In this document: positions 22,701-36,627 of the stretch, one piece after another
Layout: each line of letters begins with the position of its first letter
Numbering within the stretch: position 1 is the first letter of the stretch
NCBI GenBank assembly: GCA_905250025.1
Contig: CAJNOJ010000027.1
Coordinates: forward strand, 434,001-498,000
DNA: 64,000 nt
Reading direction: 5' to 3'
Source: Adineta ricciae
Lineage: Eukaryota > Rotifera > Eurotatoria > Adinetida > Adinetidae
Program-made: the position numbers and the translations under genes
The notes under the pieces: generated by a model
Seen by the model: only the letters and a program-made list of their open reading frames with translations
What the model was told of the DNA's origin: nothing
The model's database searches: none

Positions 22701-25700
22701 TTTCAATTAATTCAATCAAAACAAAGCCTAAATCTTGTACAACTTTCTTAATACGTATTGATAACTCATTTGTATTCGCAGTTCCAACTGCGCCGTACGT
22801 CGCATGGACTAGTTCATTATATTCACGTGTTAATTGATTCGCTAAATGTCGAATATCGATCGAGTCATTGATTGTTTTCATCGATCGAGCTAATTGTCTG
22901 AGAACTTCGATCATACGAGCTTGACAATCAATGTATTGACCTTGGTTGGTTATTTTCGTTGTCTCTAACGTGGATATCAATTGACGAATATTTTCACACA
23001 AACCATTCATTAATCCATTAGCTGAGGATTGTTCTGGTAATGTTTGAACTAATTTTCTGATTAATTTTACCAGAGCATCACTATTCGTATCGACAATTTT
23101 ATGCCATTGAGTGTTCTTCGGATTTCCACCTGCTTCTTTGGTACTCAGGATCATCTGTAGGCTTGTTTCTACTAGCTCCTTAATTTGCTCCAATAGTAGG
23201 AGTTTCTCGTGTTTGTGGATCACATAGGATGTATAATTGATCGTATGATGGATGAATGGTTGTAAATACGTGATAAATTGCGATACATATGTGCCGATAC
23301 GCTCTGGTTCACGTTTCGATGATTGACAAATATTGTTGATTAGCTCAACAAGAAAATGAGAACTCGACGAGATTTGTTCGTGATGGAACTAGAAATGATC
23401 GCTTGTGCAAAGATGTGACAGTGAAGAAGATAGAAACGAACCTGAGGTGATTTATCCGTCTTACGTATCGAATCAACATTCATCATTGCTTTATCAATTT
23501 CTTGAAAAAGTCTTCGAAGTTCTTCAACTGCTCGTTCGCATTGCTGTTGTCCAGGTGTCAATTCTCTACAAAAATAGATATGCATTCATTTCAGAAGCCG
23601 ACAATTCAATCAACGTGCTTGACAGATGTGGCTAAACGTTTGATTGCCTCCGAAACAGTCTTTGTATGTGTAGCAAGTTGTTGCCATAATGAAGCTTCTT
23701 TGGAGTTGACGATTAAGGTTTTTGAACATTCAACAATACGACATGCGCCATCAACAACATTTCTAGCAGCCGATAAGATTGGTTCTTGTGATTGACGTCC
23801 CTGATAAAAATAAAAATGATTATTTATAAGAACATTTGCCATTGAAAAGACGCCTTACAGCAGCGTTGATTGTCAGTGGAGCACCTGCGAAATCTTTAGA
23901 CATGGCGAACGTATGAAGTTCATCGATAGATTGAAGTAATGGTCGACTTATTTCCATACAATATCGATGATTTTCTGGTGTATATGAACTATCTAAAATC
24001 TGTAAATAATGATGAAACAAAGAGATTATTCTATGTCCAGAGAGAAATGCTAATTATATACTTTGATAGCACGGACAAGTTCGGCAGTCGCATTGGCAAC
24101 ATCCTTAGCAGATTGTACGAAACGTCGTCGAGCGACTGGATCAGCTGTATTCGACGATGCATCGCGACAGATATTACATAGAGATGATGTGTTCTTAGCA
24201 ACTGTTGCTGCCAAGGTTAAAATCTAGATGGAAGACGAAATCGATGATCGTTCGGAAGATAATCAGAAAATGTCTCAAACGATTGCTTGCGTCTGTCTTT
24301 CAAAATCTAGTATACTTACATCGTCTCGGTTGATTGATGAATTTGCTAGATCTGCACATGCATGTCGGATGGCTTCAACTGCTCGACTGAATAACACTTG
24401 ATCGAGTACAGGTGTACTTCCTTTCGTTGATGTCAGTTCTGATATACCGATCAGATAACTTGCCTAAATTATACGGACATCTATCGCCATTTGAATGACG
24501 CGAAAGCGAAGAAAATTTACTTGAGCTGATGCTTCCGTTAAATGACAAACTGCTTTCGATGCTTCTTGAACAGCTTGAACAAACAGACCATGATTGATAT
24601 TCTTCGAAGCACTAGCAATATGTGTCATCGCTTCTCCTAAACGCTTCGAGTTTTCCACCACATGATCCAGTGCATCAAAGTACGTATAGTTGGCACATGG
24701 CTGTAAGATAGCTTGTTGTAATATAGCCTTCGATGTTTCCATCTTGGCAATGGCATTATCACATTCAGTATGTTCGGTACTATTTGCAGATTTCGGCGCT
24801 AAACATGCACTGATAACATCATTGATTGTTTCTGTTACCGCTCTAGAAGAAGATACAATACATAAAAATATTCAAGAATAGAAAGAGATGTACCTGGCAG
24901 CATTTGCTAATTGATATTTCATATCTTGTTCTACTACTGACGGTTCGAGAGAAACTGATTTTGCTCGTTCCAATAATTGATTCGACGATGTATGAACATT
25001 TTTGAGTGATACGATTAGACGCGATCGTTTATCATCTTNNNNNNNNNNNNNNNNNNNNNNNNNTGGCAGCATTTGCTAATTGATATTTCATATCTTGTTC
25101 TACTACTGACGGTCCGAGAGAAACTGATTTTGCTCGTTCCAATAATTGATTCGACGATGTATGAACATTTTTGAGTGATACGATTAGACGCGATCGTTTA
25201 TCATCTTCATGTTGATGATTTACATAATGTATACCATTATCAATGAAATCTCCGAATGCTCGACTGAATCGTGCCGATGTTTTGGCTAGATCATTCGTTA
25301 CACCTTTATGTGTACTAACAACCAGATCGGTAGTTGCTTGGTTGAGATCAGCAGCAGCACGATCGATATTTTCGGAGGAAATAGACAGTGGACCTGTTTT
25401 ACGATCAAACGGTCCAGCTAACGTATAGACATATTCCGACATTTGTTTAATGACTTCGTTCAGATAACGTTGCGATGGCATGTTTGATAGACAAGCATTG
25501 ACAGCAGTTGAAAGTTCATGATCGATGGTAGGTAGTTTATTTTGCTCATGTGGTGTGCGAAGAGCACGTTGAGCTTCAAGAAGAAGTTGAATCGTATGTT
25601 TTAACACGTCGCGCGAACGTTCAATAGTCGAATCTTGCATTTGATGATCGGTGATTGTTGCAATTAAATCACGCGTTGAATTGATAAATCGACGCAAAAG

Positions 25701-28700
25701 TTGAAGCATGTCTTGTGTACAGTCGTCGACACTCCTTTCATCGTTCTGAAAGAAAAACCAAGAATATGTTTTCAATAAGAAACGAATATCAACTTGAGCT
25801 TTACATGATGCACTGCGTTAAGCAATCGACCAATGATGCTATTAAATTGTTTGCATACAGATGCATATTGTGATGAACACGTATCAATCTAGCCAATAGA
25901 ATGGACAAGAATGAAATGAGCACGATAGAAGATCTTTTGTAGATATACAAACCGTTTCATTGGGTCGTACTTGTAAGTCTCCATTTTTTGCTTGCCGTTT
26001 GATATCATTCAACTCTCTTTCGAGTAATTCGCTTAGTTCAAGAATCGATTCATTGTCTATTCCAATTGAGTTGTTTAATTCTTGTGCCTAGAATACATTT
26101 TCGTAAAGCGATGTATTATTCAAACCGGACAATCGTACTCGATTAACATAGACTCTTAGATCATTTAATGCTTGTGTTAATTGTTTTGAACTGTTATTCA
26201 AATGCAATGCTTGTGACTGATCATGTACGGTGGGTACGACAATTCGAGCAACGTTGGTGAGATGAACAGCTGGGTCGAGAAAATCTTCGCATGCATTAAT
26301 GAGATTATTTTGAAATGTGTAAGAATCTGGCTTGATCATCGAAGCACGGATACTCTGTACAACTTTTGGGATGAGATCAGCAATGATTTTACATTGTTGA
26401 ACAAGTTCTTGGTGTGACGATTGATTTTTATTCATCATAGCCAGGGCTGATGTTGCTGCAATGCATTGAGTGGCACACGAGGCGCAGTACTTGGCGCATT
26501 GTTCGACCCGTTTGAATACTTTTCGTTTGTTACTATTCGTTATTGCTAGGTTCGTTGCTGAACGAAGTTCTTCCACTGAGTTCTTCAGTTGATACTGAAG
26601 GTGACTGTCATGAGGTTTGGTCGCACAACCTTTAGCGGATTCGACCATTTTGGATGTTGCATCGGCAAGCATTTTCGCAGCTGATAGAAACCGCTTCTGT
26701 TCATTGGTATTGTCATCGATCGATTCGGCTTGCTGACGTAATGATGAAACAAGTTGAGCAGTTGCTTGTGCTAAAATTTTTGCCTGTTTAACCATTTCAG
26801 CTGCATCGCCCATCGACGAAAACAACCGATCACTAGCTACTAAGATCTGCTCTATAGATTGATCGTGATGTTTCTCTTCGTTTTCCTCGTCGATTTCTTC
26901 GATATCGTCCGTGGCAACCAATCGACGAGCAAGTAATTTCGGTGTACCGTTCGTAAGTGGAGAAAACATCCGATCCGAATTAGCAGCTGTTGTATCGGTT
27001 ATTAATTTAATATGAAGTAGAAATTCATTTAGAGTTTTTCGAACAGTTCGTCCAGCATCTGTCAGATCAGAAAAGAAAACTTCCGGTGTCATTGGTGGTA
27101 CACAAGACTGAAGAACAGCCTCAATTGAACGTGTGACACCGCGTGCAGATTCAATCAATTGCTCTTGACACAATGGATTGGAAATCGTCGCAACTACAAC
27201 CTGAAACACCCGTCAAATGCTGAATCGATATCAAATGCCAGAAAAGATCTTACTTTTGTGCATGCAACTAATTGTGATGTTGCCAGAGCACACTGGGTAG
27301 CTGTTGAAATAATTTCATTGACTATTTGTTGTTCTTGAACATTTGTAGCGATATCTTTAGCTTTGAGAACATACAGAGCAGTCGTATTGGCGACCGATTT
27401 GGCTAATGTTAATAATTTCTCTTGATATTCGACAGAACAATCAACATCATTGGCTAGACGACGTACAAGATCTTGACTGATTTCACCTAGACGACTTGCG
27501 GTAACCAAAACATTCTGTCGAGTTGCTGAATCGTAATTATTTTCAGCAAAGGTTTGTATATAGGCTAATAATTCATTGAACACTGTACATAAGCGACGTG
27601 TTTGATCGGGTAAATTGGTTTTATCGTTGACTAAATTTCGATAAACATCCATTTCTCTACAGAATTCATTTAAATTGTTGGTTATGGTTGAGATTGCAGT
27701 GCTCAGTGCATGATTCGAATCATCATGATGACGATGTGGATTATTTACATCCGATGTTAATATAATAATTTGCGCCGTCGATGCATTTATCGTCGATAAT
27801 TCACTAGTTAACAATTGACGACTAACATCGAGACGATTTTCAGTTGACCAATGACTTTGATTATTCTAAAACGGATGAGGATGAGGATGACAATGTTCAT
27901 GGGCGGAAAGAGAAAATCGTACCATCATGGATGATAGTGATTGATCGAATGGCAATTCACGTGCTAGCTGAGATTGAGCTGTATGAACGGTATTCCGAGC
28001 GTGTTCTATAGCTGCACAAAGAAGCGTATTGTTATGGTTCGAATGGTTATCCGATGATATTCTTGGGTGTTCCTTGACAGGAGAAGAAAAAAAATACAAG
28101 GTTAATTTGAAGATAAGAAAAGCATTGACTACTCGATTACATGAATTTGTGAGATAAAATAACCTTCTTGCTGTTGAAGTTGATCAGAAGAATTGGTACC
28201 GTCTAAAATCGATATAAGTTATTAACAAAAATAAATAATGAGAAGAAGACAAGATGCTAAATGTCTCTCATTAATAGAATCTTGTTTGCAAATTAGTAGA
28301 GTTAAGTAGGTATTAGTAGTCGGAATCAAAGAATTTTTGAGCAAAACGGTAATGATAGGTCTTATTCCTAATAGAATTTATGTCTGAAGAAAGCTATCAG
28401 ATGTAGTCAGGGCCAAACCTTAATAAGTAATCTGATTGACAGCAACCGATAAATTATCTGATATTGGTAATCTTACATCTCTGATTCGTCACGACTATTC
28501 TACTCAATTAACAATCGTAGGAAACAAATACTTGTACAGGTTATGAAAGATGTCGTTGTCTGAATGCAGGAGAAAAAAACACTTTATCGGCAAGAATCCC
28601 GATGACTCTCATTTGTTACTCTAGTATGGTTGATTTTCAAAACAATTTATCGACGTACTTGAAAACGTTCCACGAATTACTGGCGGTGAGTAAACATTTT

Positions 28701-30921
28701 GTTGACGTACAAAGTCGATTGCTGGACGATTTGGTTGTATGATAGTCGCTCTTGAAATGAATGCAATTCGTTCCGATGTTTTCTCATACTCTTATCTCTA
28801 GGAAAACACTTACTTTCCTGGTGCGATCATATCTTCAATCATTGTCGACTCTTCATCAACAATTCCGTCTCGACTTGTCGTACACTCGCGATCTTTTCTC
28901 TACAAACACTCCATAGTAGATTTGCTTGAGGACGCAAACTGATTTCTCACTTTTTTCAAAATGATATCAATGTAACCAGCGATTAATTGAGAAATTTGTT
29001 GACCTTCATGTGTTTGTACCGAGTAATAAGCCGTTGCATAATCACCGAAATCCTATGTAAAAGAAAAACAGTTCTTTTCCATGGAGTTTTGTTCTTCTTA
29101 CCAACGTGAACGTATTTGGAGATGCTGTCCATCGTTTGACATGTGTTAGCGGCCAGATTTCTAAAAACTAGAAGGATAAAGGTTTAACAATTGAGTAATA
29201 ATGGCGAAATGGAAGTGTTACGTCTTTTGTTCGTTCATCAACTCGGATGATTGATTCTTTTGTTACGCCAAGAAGGCGTGGCACAAGTTTGTTCTTGCCC
29301 GACATTTTCTCCTAAAACGGCTCGATTTACATTGAACATCCTCTGACTGTCGTTTCATTCGAAATTACTTTAACGAGAAAAAATGTCACACCGTATGTTC
29401 GCAATGAGCGACACAATTGTGTATACTTGACTTTACCATCCAATTCTGAGATGCCAGCATGTTTCTTATGTTCCTTAAAACACAAATATCGATCAAAGTA
29501 TACAGTTCAATAAAAAATTTGTCTTACAAGAAAGATTTTTCTTTCCACATTTTTCGTCTTGGCATATTCTTTCGGTAGAAAATCACGTATACTAAAATAA
29601 AGCCGAGAATGGACATTTTTCTATAAATAGTCATGATTAAAAAATGCATTATTTCTTTTTTCTTCATCGAGTCACTTGATTAGAATGTCGAACAAAGATT
29701 CCATTAGAAAGAATTCACTTTGCCGTCGGCAACAAGAGAAAGAAATCACGTCGAGGTAGTCGATGATTCTGAATAGAATGTTTCCGTTGATTGTAGTTAA
29801 CTCTCTTACTGAACATAGCTCATATTTTATATGTCATATCCTTACTCGATAATCCCTGGTTTATGCTTGGACTCTTCATGATCACCAAACTGTATTTGAC
29901 ACTGTAGACCAGCGAATTGAATTGCTTCATCATATGTGACGGGATGTGTTCCATCGACAATACCGTTTCGACATTGAACATAAAGTAAATTCAATTGAAC
30001 TGGATCACGCTGATCGATATTCGTGTCGGAGAAGAAGTATTTTCGTCGTAGAACAACAGTTGATTGTTCGTCGATATCTTGTTGACGAAGACTTTTCGAT
30101 TGATCAAGCCAAAGTGCTAAAAGATCACAATGAATGACAAAAGAAAAGAGAATTCGTCCTAATCTTTACTCACTATCATCATCTGTATGACATTTTTTTC
30201 GTAGTTCTTCCATCTTTTTGTCCGTTCGTTGCAACGATCGATCCTGATAAACAAATATTTTAAAAAAAAAACACCTCTCCACTAGTTAAGATTCCGATCA
30301 AATTACTCGAAGAAGAGTTGCCGTTTTTGTATTATTATTCCCATCATCGGCCTCAAGATCGTATACTAATGAATATTCATCATAATTCGCAATACCGAAT
30401 TTTGTACATATATAGACCATCAATTGAGCGACAATCAATGAATCATCGATAAGAATTGTTTTAACAGTCCCGTCGAGTAGACGAATTTTAAGTGGACGAT
30501 ATCGATTTTTGTATTCAACATGATCCTACACAGGAGAAAGAGAATTGTTTTCAAGCTTAGAGCTATTTCTTTTTCAAGCATACTCCATTCTTTAAAGGAT
30601 AATAATTCAATATTTTTGTCGGATCAAGCCAATAACTTCTTGATGAATGTTGAATATCATTGACAATGAGACCGTATTCTGACACTAAAACAGAAACTTG
30701 TGTTGGCTACTTTTCGTTTCAAATCTCTTACAATCGTGATCGACAACCAGTGGTAAATATTGTTGAATATTATGTATTATATCACTAATTAACATTTGAA
30801 CATCGAATTGCATTGAATGTACGCTACTGTCACGTGGAATATGGATATTTAAGGTCATCATATGTCCACTTTGTTGATGACTTTCTCCATTGCTTGCTGT
30901 CGATCCGCTACTTATTACCAT
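19790..30921 (-). CDS. TLN: Talin
   Basis: A many-exon minus-strand gene of about 11 kb. The head lies at about 28.7-30.92 kb. It starts MVISSGSTASNGES and continues with ubiquitin-like F0/F1 and FERM F2/F3 exons (for example LALWLDQSKSLRQQDIDEQ, LPKEYAK, and the GKNKLVPRLLGVTKES phosphotyrosine-binding-like F3 segment). The rod of helical bundles runs from about 28.1 to 21.2 kb. The C-terminal I/LWEQ actin-binding domain is unmistakable: DPDDPTYIAENELFNAA near 21.3 kb, DEQILDAAKSIMNAA near 20.9 kb, EDGQWSQGLISA near 20.3 kb and KLISSAKQVSSNTAALLVA near 20.1 kb, then the coiled C-terminal helix and stop at 19790. Talin links and activates integrins to the actin cytoskeleton. The rod coding sequence is interrupted at 25039-25063 by an N-gap with duplicated flanks, so the assembled exon is wrong there, not the gene. 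Confidence 0.96.
24895..25038. repeat. Left copy of a 144-bp duplication flanking the N-gap
   Basis: Bases 24895-25038 match 25064-25207 at a constant offset of 169. I saw one difference (T at 24945, C at 25114), which changes Glu to Gly in the talin frame. Confidence 0.95.
25039..25063. other. Assembly gap (25 N) inside a talin exon
   Basis: A run of 25 undetermined bases. The flanks repeat each other, so the two contigs overlap and no sequence is missing. Confidence 0.99.
25064..25207. repeat. Right copy of a 144-bp duplication flanking the N-gap
   Basis: Partner of 24895-25038. This copy continues in frame into the upstream part of the talin exon; the left copy continues to its splice donor (CCAG/GTACATC). 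Confidence 0.95.
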
Positions 30922-31663
30922 CTTTCTTTTTTATTTAATGTTGTTATTGTTGCTGTTACTCTTCTCAATTTTGAATTGTTCGTTTGCAAACATACTTCTA
31001 AAAATCAAATGATAAAAGAAGAAATTGAATCTGATTTCAAGAATGTGCTATACGCGAACAATAAAAAGAGAACTATCGAATGCACTGATTATTATTACTT
31101 CTACTATTCTTTCAGGAAATCGATTCTTTTGCAAATGAATGAGAAAAAAAGGCACACAGCAAATCAACATACACACACAGCATATACTCGATCAACAATA
31201 CGGAGTAGTATGTGTGGCCGCTATTTTGTTGCGTTCAATGGTTCAAAAGGAAGAGAAAAGAAGAGAGAAAGAAAAAAAAAGAGAAGGAAAAAACTCTCTT
31301 CTTCTTCTTCTTTCTTTGCACGCCTGTTCTGTCCAGTCAACAATGAACTGCATGTTTTTTTTTCTCGTTCTCTTCTATACATTAAGTCTACTCGGACGAA
31401 TAATGACCATTGCGATGGGCACAGAGAGATGACGAAGTCTATATGGCACTCGGATGCATTTACTAAAGCAGATGCTTAGCGTGCGTCTACGTTTATGCGC
31501 ATGATAACGATCACTTCCTAATGAGTAATCATTTAGTCAAGAAGCTATTCTCAACGAGATAACTGCTCGTTCACCCTTCTCGCTTTTCATTCCCGAGAAG
31601 AATCGATACTCTGTTTATATTCAACAATTAATAACAATACAACAAAGAAAAACTAACTAGGTC
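30922..31663. other. Intergenic upstream of talin, no gene seen
   Basis: Talin promoter region and 3' side of the TAF1A-like gene. A purine-rich AG/AAAG tract lies near 31250-31310. Open frames on the plus strand (30862-31479) are compositionally biased and have no recognisable domain. Confidence 0.5.
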
Positions 31664-33076
31664 CTAATCCATCACTGTCAAATATCGATGTAACATCTCT
31701 GCATGTTCATTGAATTCGTCATTTAACCATCGCTGTCGTATATTTAATCGCATATCTTCTTTATCAATCAAAATATAGCCAAGCATTGCCTTGTCATAAT
31801 GAAGTTTGTCGAAGTGTTGAAAATGAAACTTTTCCCATATCGACTTTCTTATCGTCCAATTTTCTTGTATACATCGAATAATATCTTGATCATTCACGTC
31901 AAATCGCAAGAGATTTGTTAGAAAGAATTGCCATACTTGATAATCATTTTTATTCTTCTCATAATCAAAATAATCAAATAATCGGTCGAATATTTCAATA
32001 AAATTTCCTATTTCTTGACAATACATCAATACATATGGAGATGAACTTGGATCTAATTCAATTAATTTCTTCAATACACTCAGATTCGAGTCGAACCAGT
32101 AATGATATTTGTATGCATTAATATATGTTCCATGCTGTTGAATATACAACTGAAGTATCGATGGAATCTGTTCGACATTTGTGTCGGTTACATAAAGAAA
32201 ATACAGATATTTTAATAGGTATAGATCATAATTATCAAAATATTCGTTGGAAAGGAATTGAATTTCTTGGAAATTCGTTGTTAATTTGAATGTCCATAAT
32301 TCTAAATCGCGTTCATTTTCGATCAGAAATTTAATTGGATTGCAAAATGGATTAACACTGGTTTGAAATAGAGCATAGTCTTGTAACCATTGCTGGTAAT
32401 CGTATAAAAAATGAAGATTGTTCAACAATAATTGTTCGAATTTAGGATTATATTTTGATATGTACGAAACATGTTTACACCGACCAGAATAGAATGGTGG
32501 TGGGAGACTTTTATAGCGTGTTTCAATATCATGGTACAAATGAATTGTTTGAGGGTTGAACAAATTTAAACAAAGATGTGAATAAAATGTCTGAGTGCGG
32601 TTGATTGTTGGTGAGTGAAATAGATTTTCGAAAATCTGTGATAGAAATAAACCATCAATTTGATTCTGATCATGAATGTGTTCGATTAGATAACGAAAGA
32701 TCAATTGCCAATAGAGTCTCATATAGGCTCGACAAAATGATGACTGCAAAAGTGATTTGAGATACAGGAGAATCTTGGTCCATTGATGTTTCATAGCGTA
32801 ATGGCGCAGTATTAACAATAAGGAACGAATTTGGTCATCATGATGAATAGTAATTAATTGCTCTAAACGAGTAAATGGTTTCCCATTGGAATACAGACGA
32901 TTGGAAGATATTAAACCAGTATAGATATCCGATTGATATCGACCGGAAGATTTTGTTCGACATGGAGTATGACTGGATAACGAAAGTAAATTCAATCCAT
33001 CGTTTTCAAGAAAAGATACATCTGACGACGACGACGATGACGATGATGATAATGACCGATGGAGGCGTTTGGTCAT
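31664..33076 (-). CDS. TAF1A: TAF1A-like RNA polymerase I initiation factor subunit (SL1/TIF-IB)
   Basis: A single exon of 470 residues. After a Ser-rich N terminus (nine consecutive serines near residue 10) the protein is all-helical and rich in Leu, Tyr, Phe and Trp, like a TPR-style repeat protein. Features in the same order as animal TAF1A: a KHQW helix early on (AMKHQWTKILLYL), and near the C terminus the W-x2-R-x3-W-x2-FHF-x2-F pattern (ENWTIRKSIWEKFHFQHF) followed by an AMLGYILIDKEDMR helix. Length is close to animal TAF1A (about 450). TAF1A is part of the TBP-containing SL1 complex at rDNA promoters. Assignment rests on these distant motifs, so it is probable rather than certain. Confidence 0.68.
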   Translation of the reverse strand: MTKRLHRSLSSSSSSSSSDVSFLENDGLNLLSLSSHTPCRTKSSGRYQSDIYTGLISSNRLYSNGKPFTRLEQLITIHHDDQIRSLLLILRHYAMKHQWTKILLYLKSLLQSSFCRAYMRLYWQLIFRYLIEHIHDQNQIDGLFLSQIFENLFHSPTINRTQTFYSHLCLNLFNPQTIHLYHDIETRYKSLPPPFYSGRCKHVSYISKYNPKFEQLLLNNLHFLYDYQQWLQDYALFQTSVNPFCNPIKFLIENERDLELWTFKLTTNFQEIQFLSNEYFDNYDLYLLKYLYFLYVTDTNVEQIPSILQLYIQQHGTYINAYKYHYWFDSNLSVLKKLIELDPSSSPYVLMYCQEIGNFIEIFDRLFDYFDYEKNKNDYQVWQFFLTNLLRFDVNDQDIIRCIQENWTIRKSIWEKFHFQHFDKLHYDKAMLGYILIDKEDMRLNIRQRWLNDEFNEHAEMLHRYLTVMD

Positions 33077-36000
33077 AAGGTAAAAGAAAATCTACAAGAG
33101 GACTTGTCTCTCAAGTATAGATGTAAACATATATCATTGAATTATTCATTTTTCTTTTCATTCCGATTGAGTATGAAAAACAAAAGTGTCTAATTTCCAA
33201 TGAAATCTTACCTCATTGAGAATTTACATAAGGAATTATGTAAACGGAGAAGTAATGTAAAACAAGAATAACAATAGAGAATAGATTTCGAGAGTAGGAA
33301 GAAATAAGGAATTTTCTAATCTGATTACTGATTGATATGCTTATTTACATTAGTAGAAAGAGATTTATCCATTTCTTCTACAAATCAAATTATTCACCAG
33401 TCTTCATCTGTAAATAGACAAAAGAGAAAGTTAACTATCTTTAATAACACAAATAAATGCGAATGACTATGATACACGATCTGATTAGATCAGAACTGAA
33501 TCATGATTGTCATATTAAAAAATAACACTATCTTCGATTGATGATTACTCAATCGATTGTTCAGTACAGTAAATCATAGTTGATTTTCAATTATTGGAAC
33601 ATATGTTATCCAATGAACATATTCAGTAAGGCTAGAGGGATAGAATGAAATGAAACCATCTGCTTTTTATCGGGTATACTACTCTTGTTCATTCCGAAAA
33701 TAAGAAAGACACTCTTTTATATCTATCATGTAATCATAATCACGAACATATCCCTTTGAAATGTGTTTTCATCATGAAGATCTTAATGCTCATTGCTAGA
33801 GCTGATTGATTTCCCAGAATTTGATCTTCTAAACACTATTATATAACAATTACTCATTTATCTACAGAATTATATTATCTGTTGACTGTACGATTATGGC
33901 CTTCAAATAGTATGAAATTAGAAAAAAATACTTGTATATATGCTTTACGCTGACATTGACTATCAATAGTCTAATACGCATAGAGTAAAAGTTCTGTTTA
34001 AGTGGATTTACCCACGCCCGTACAGACATGTGAGAATCAATTTTGATTGTCAGATAGCTCCGACTAGTGATGAATGAAAATCAATGAACAGTACTTCATT
34101 TTAATGAAAATGATTTTTCCAAGTAAATTTTACACTAAACTTCTATAAAAATCGGCGATATTTTTATAGATGGCGTTAGTATCACAGAAGAAAATCATAG
34201 TGAAAACAATTTAATTCGTTTATATGTTGAGCAAGAAAGAAAATATCCGCACTTAGAAATAAAAATCTTGCTTTGGATGCACAAAATACGCTGTAGGCTG
34301 TAATCTAGATAAAAGTCAATGATGCAACTTGTCCTTAAAAGTGGCATTCCGGAGTAATCAATTAATTTTCAAGGAATTACAGGTCGAAAATTTCTCTCAA
34401 ATGAATTTCAACTTTGACATGATAGATTGTTGTGAACGATTAACAATTGTTTTCGAACAAAATCTCTACAAACTAGAAAAGCTGTGGTCATATGGTCATT
34501 CGATTTCCAAATAAACTTTAATTATAATAGTTAATACTTTAGAAAATACCAGATTCTGAGAATACTTTTTCTTCATGCTCCTCCTGATCAGTTTTGAAGA
34601 AGTTAATCATTTATATAAACATAGGACAAGCTTCTGGAACATGTGCCGAGATGTAAGGCGAGTAATCCGACAGGCTTCTAGACATTTCCGACGTCCGAGC
34701 ATTTTTCGTAGGATTCCGACATCAGAGTTCCCAATAATCTGTTCGTTTGTAAACAAAGGTAATGTCGTTAGGTCACATACTTTTGCCTTTTATTTTACAT
34801 TTGTAAATTATTAATAATTTTGTTCATTTCAGATCTTCAGTCAATACTATGGAGATTTCGGAAGGGGAAATATTCGAATGGGCGAATTTTGTGCATTTAT
34901 GCCACCATCAGCGTTATCCTTAACCACTTGACAAAGATTATAACGGCATTGTAGGTTATTTTTTGCAACAATATATGCCAAGTACAAGATGATATTCTTG
35001 CTCCCAAGTGCAATCTACGCAATTGACAATTATGCGTAAGAAGTGTTGATTTCGGAGAGAAATTCACAATTTGGATAGTCGGTGTCAACCTTCTTCAAAA
35101 ACCTGAATCTTCGTCAACGTCTTCAACAAAAACAATCTGATGGATCGTACTCTAATTGCAATCTAATTCAATTCAATTTGTTTTTTTTTAAATCTTTTTC
35201 TCGTTTGGTTTGCGCTCTATGTCATCTTTGACTAGCGTTCTTTTTATTCAGGGACGAAAACATCTGTTCTTTCTGGTCTTTTCGTTGTCAAAAGTTGAAT
35301 AAATCATAATTTCTCTTGTGAAATGACTTCCGGCCTATCCTAAATGTTATATCCCTGAGGCAACACTGAAATCGACACTTGAATGTGTTTACAATCAGAA
35401 CTGCGCTGAGAAAATCGCGTCTGTTGGGCCACGGTATCGAACGCTCGAGATAGCAACCTTAAATTGGTCATTAACAAGTCGATATCGGGTCAATTCAACT
35501 TTTCATGAAATCTCGCAAGATGTAATAATCGAAACATGAAACTCATCGATTGTCATCAATGGCAACCAATAGAGTGCACTTACTAGAGGAGGAGGGGGAG
35601 GCGAAGCTGGTTTAAATCACTCGTAAACCAGTTTTAAACTCAACACTTCAGAGCAGAATGTGATTTCTCATTCATTAAGCCATGATAATTTAACCTGATC
35701 ATGCACGTGCTTATTTTTGAAAGCATTTTTATGTATATATAAGACGAGACAGAAGATAAGTTTAAAAGAAAATTTTAACGTATTCTGTATTTTTCTTATG
35801 GGTAAATGGCTTTTTTGTTCGTGACAATAAATCTACTTTTTTCCCCTGTTATTCTCTGCGTGATAACATCGGAATCTGTAGTGTTTTGATTTCATACACT
35901 TGATTCTCAAACTATACTCAGTCCATTTACAGAAAAGACATCCGCATCACTCAAGAAATTTCTCACGTGAACATTTCAATATTTTCCCACGGTATTCAGT

Positions 36001-36627
36001 TGAGATGTTCCGAAGAGAAAACCTTACTGGTAATTTAGTATTAAGTTCTGTTAGTCGAGACAATTCAGAGGGATCTACTCGAATCTCAAGATCTACTTTA
36101 GATGAGTTGATTATGAAAAGGATTACAACGGAACAACTTCTCTAATGCATTGCTTGAGCCTTGGTTTCTGAAAATAATAGTTAGGTTAGTATTGCGTATT
36201 CGAGATTATCCCACTTAATTATTTTTTTCTTTCGAAGAATTGTTCGTAATTTCTAATTGTTATCTTCTTGAACATGCTTGTCTTGTTGAGGAATCAAGAT
36301 TTTATGTTTCTTTTGCTTCTAAAACAGAAAAACTGTCTTATCCTTTTAAATTTGCACCGATAGCTTCAAGTAGATTAACTTTTACTCATACGTAAGTATG
36401 TTCAGAAAAGCGATATGGCATTTAGCGGAATGATCAATGTAAGCCGTCTTGACAAGTGCACTATAGTTTGAATCTAACCGAATGCCACAGACTGACATCA
36501 AGCATCGGTATTTCATTGTCATCAAACTTCGGATTAATTGTGCCGTAAAAAAGACGTTTATTTTCGATTGCTGTTGCACTGAAAGATGTTAACCTTATCG
36601 TTTTCTAGAAACTAAAAAAATTCAACA
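33077..36627. other. Gene-poor stretch, 3.5 kb, no gene recognised
   Basis: AT-rich throughout. Short plus-strand frames (34329-34514, 34575-34814, 35900-36145) have splice-like signals near them but no domain or signature. The last follows a plausible acceptor (TTTACAG near 35932). A small hairpin with an 8-bp stem sits at 35607-35631. No transposon, tRNA or long repeat seen. Confidence 0.5.

Noticed and set aside
30862-31479. 205-residue plus-strand open frame overlapping the talin start
   Set aside because: Overlaps the first talin exon on the opposite strand; Lys/Arg/Ser-biased with no domain. Treated as a shadow frame.
35426-35460. tRNA-like stretch around GGTATCGAAC
   Set aside because: A T-arm-like sequence only; no matching acceptor stem, D-arm or anticodon arm could be drawn.
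35607-35631. Hairpin with a perfect 8-bp stem and 9-nt loop
   Set aside because: Short inverted repeats of this size are expected by chance in AT-rich DNA, and nothing near it suggests a transposon end or structured RNA.
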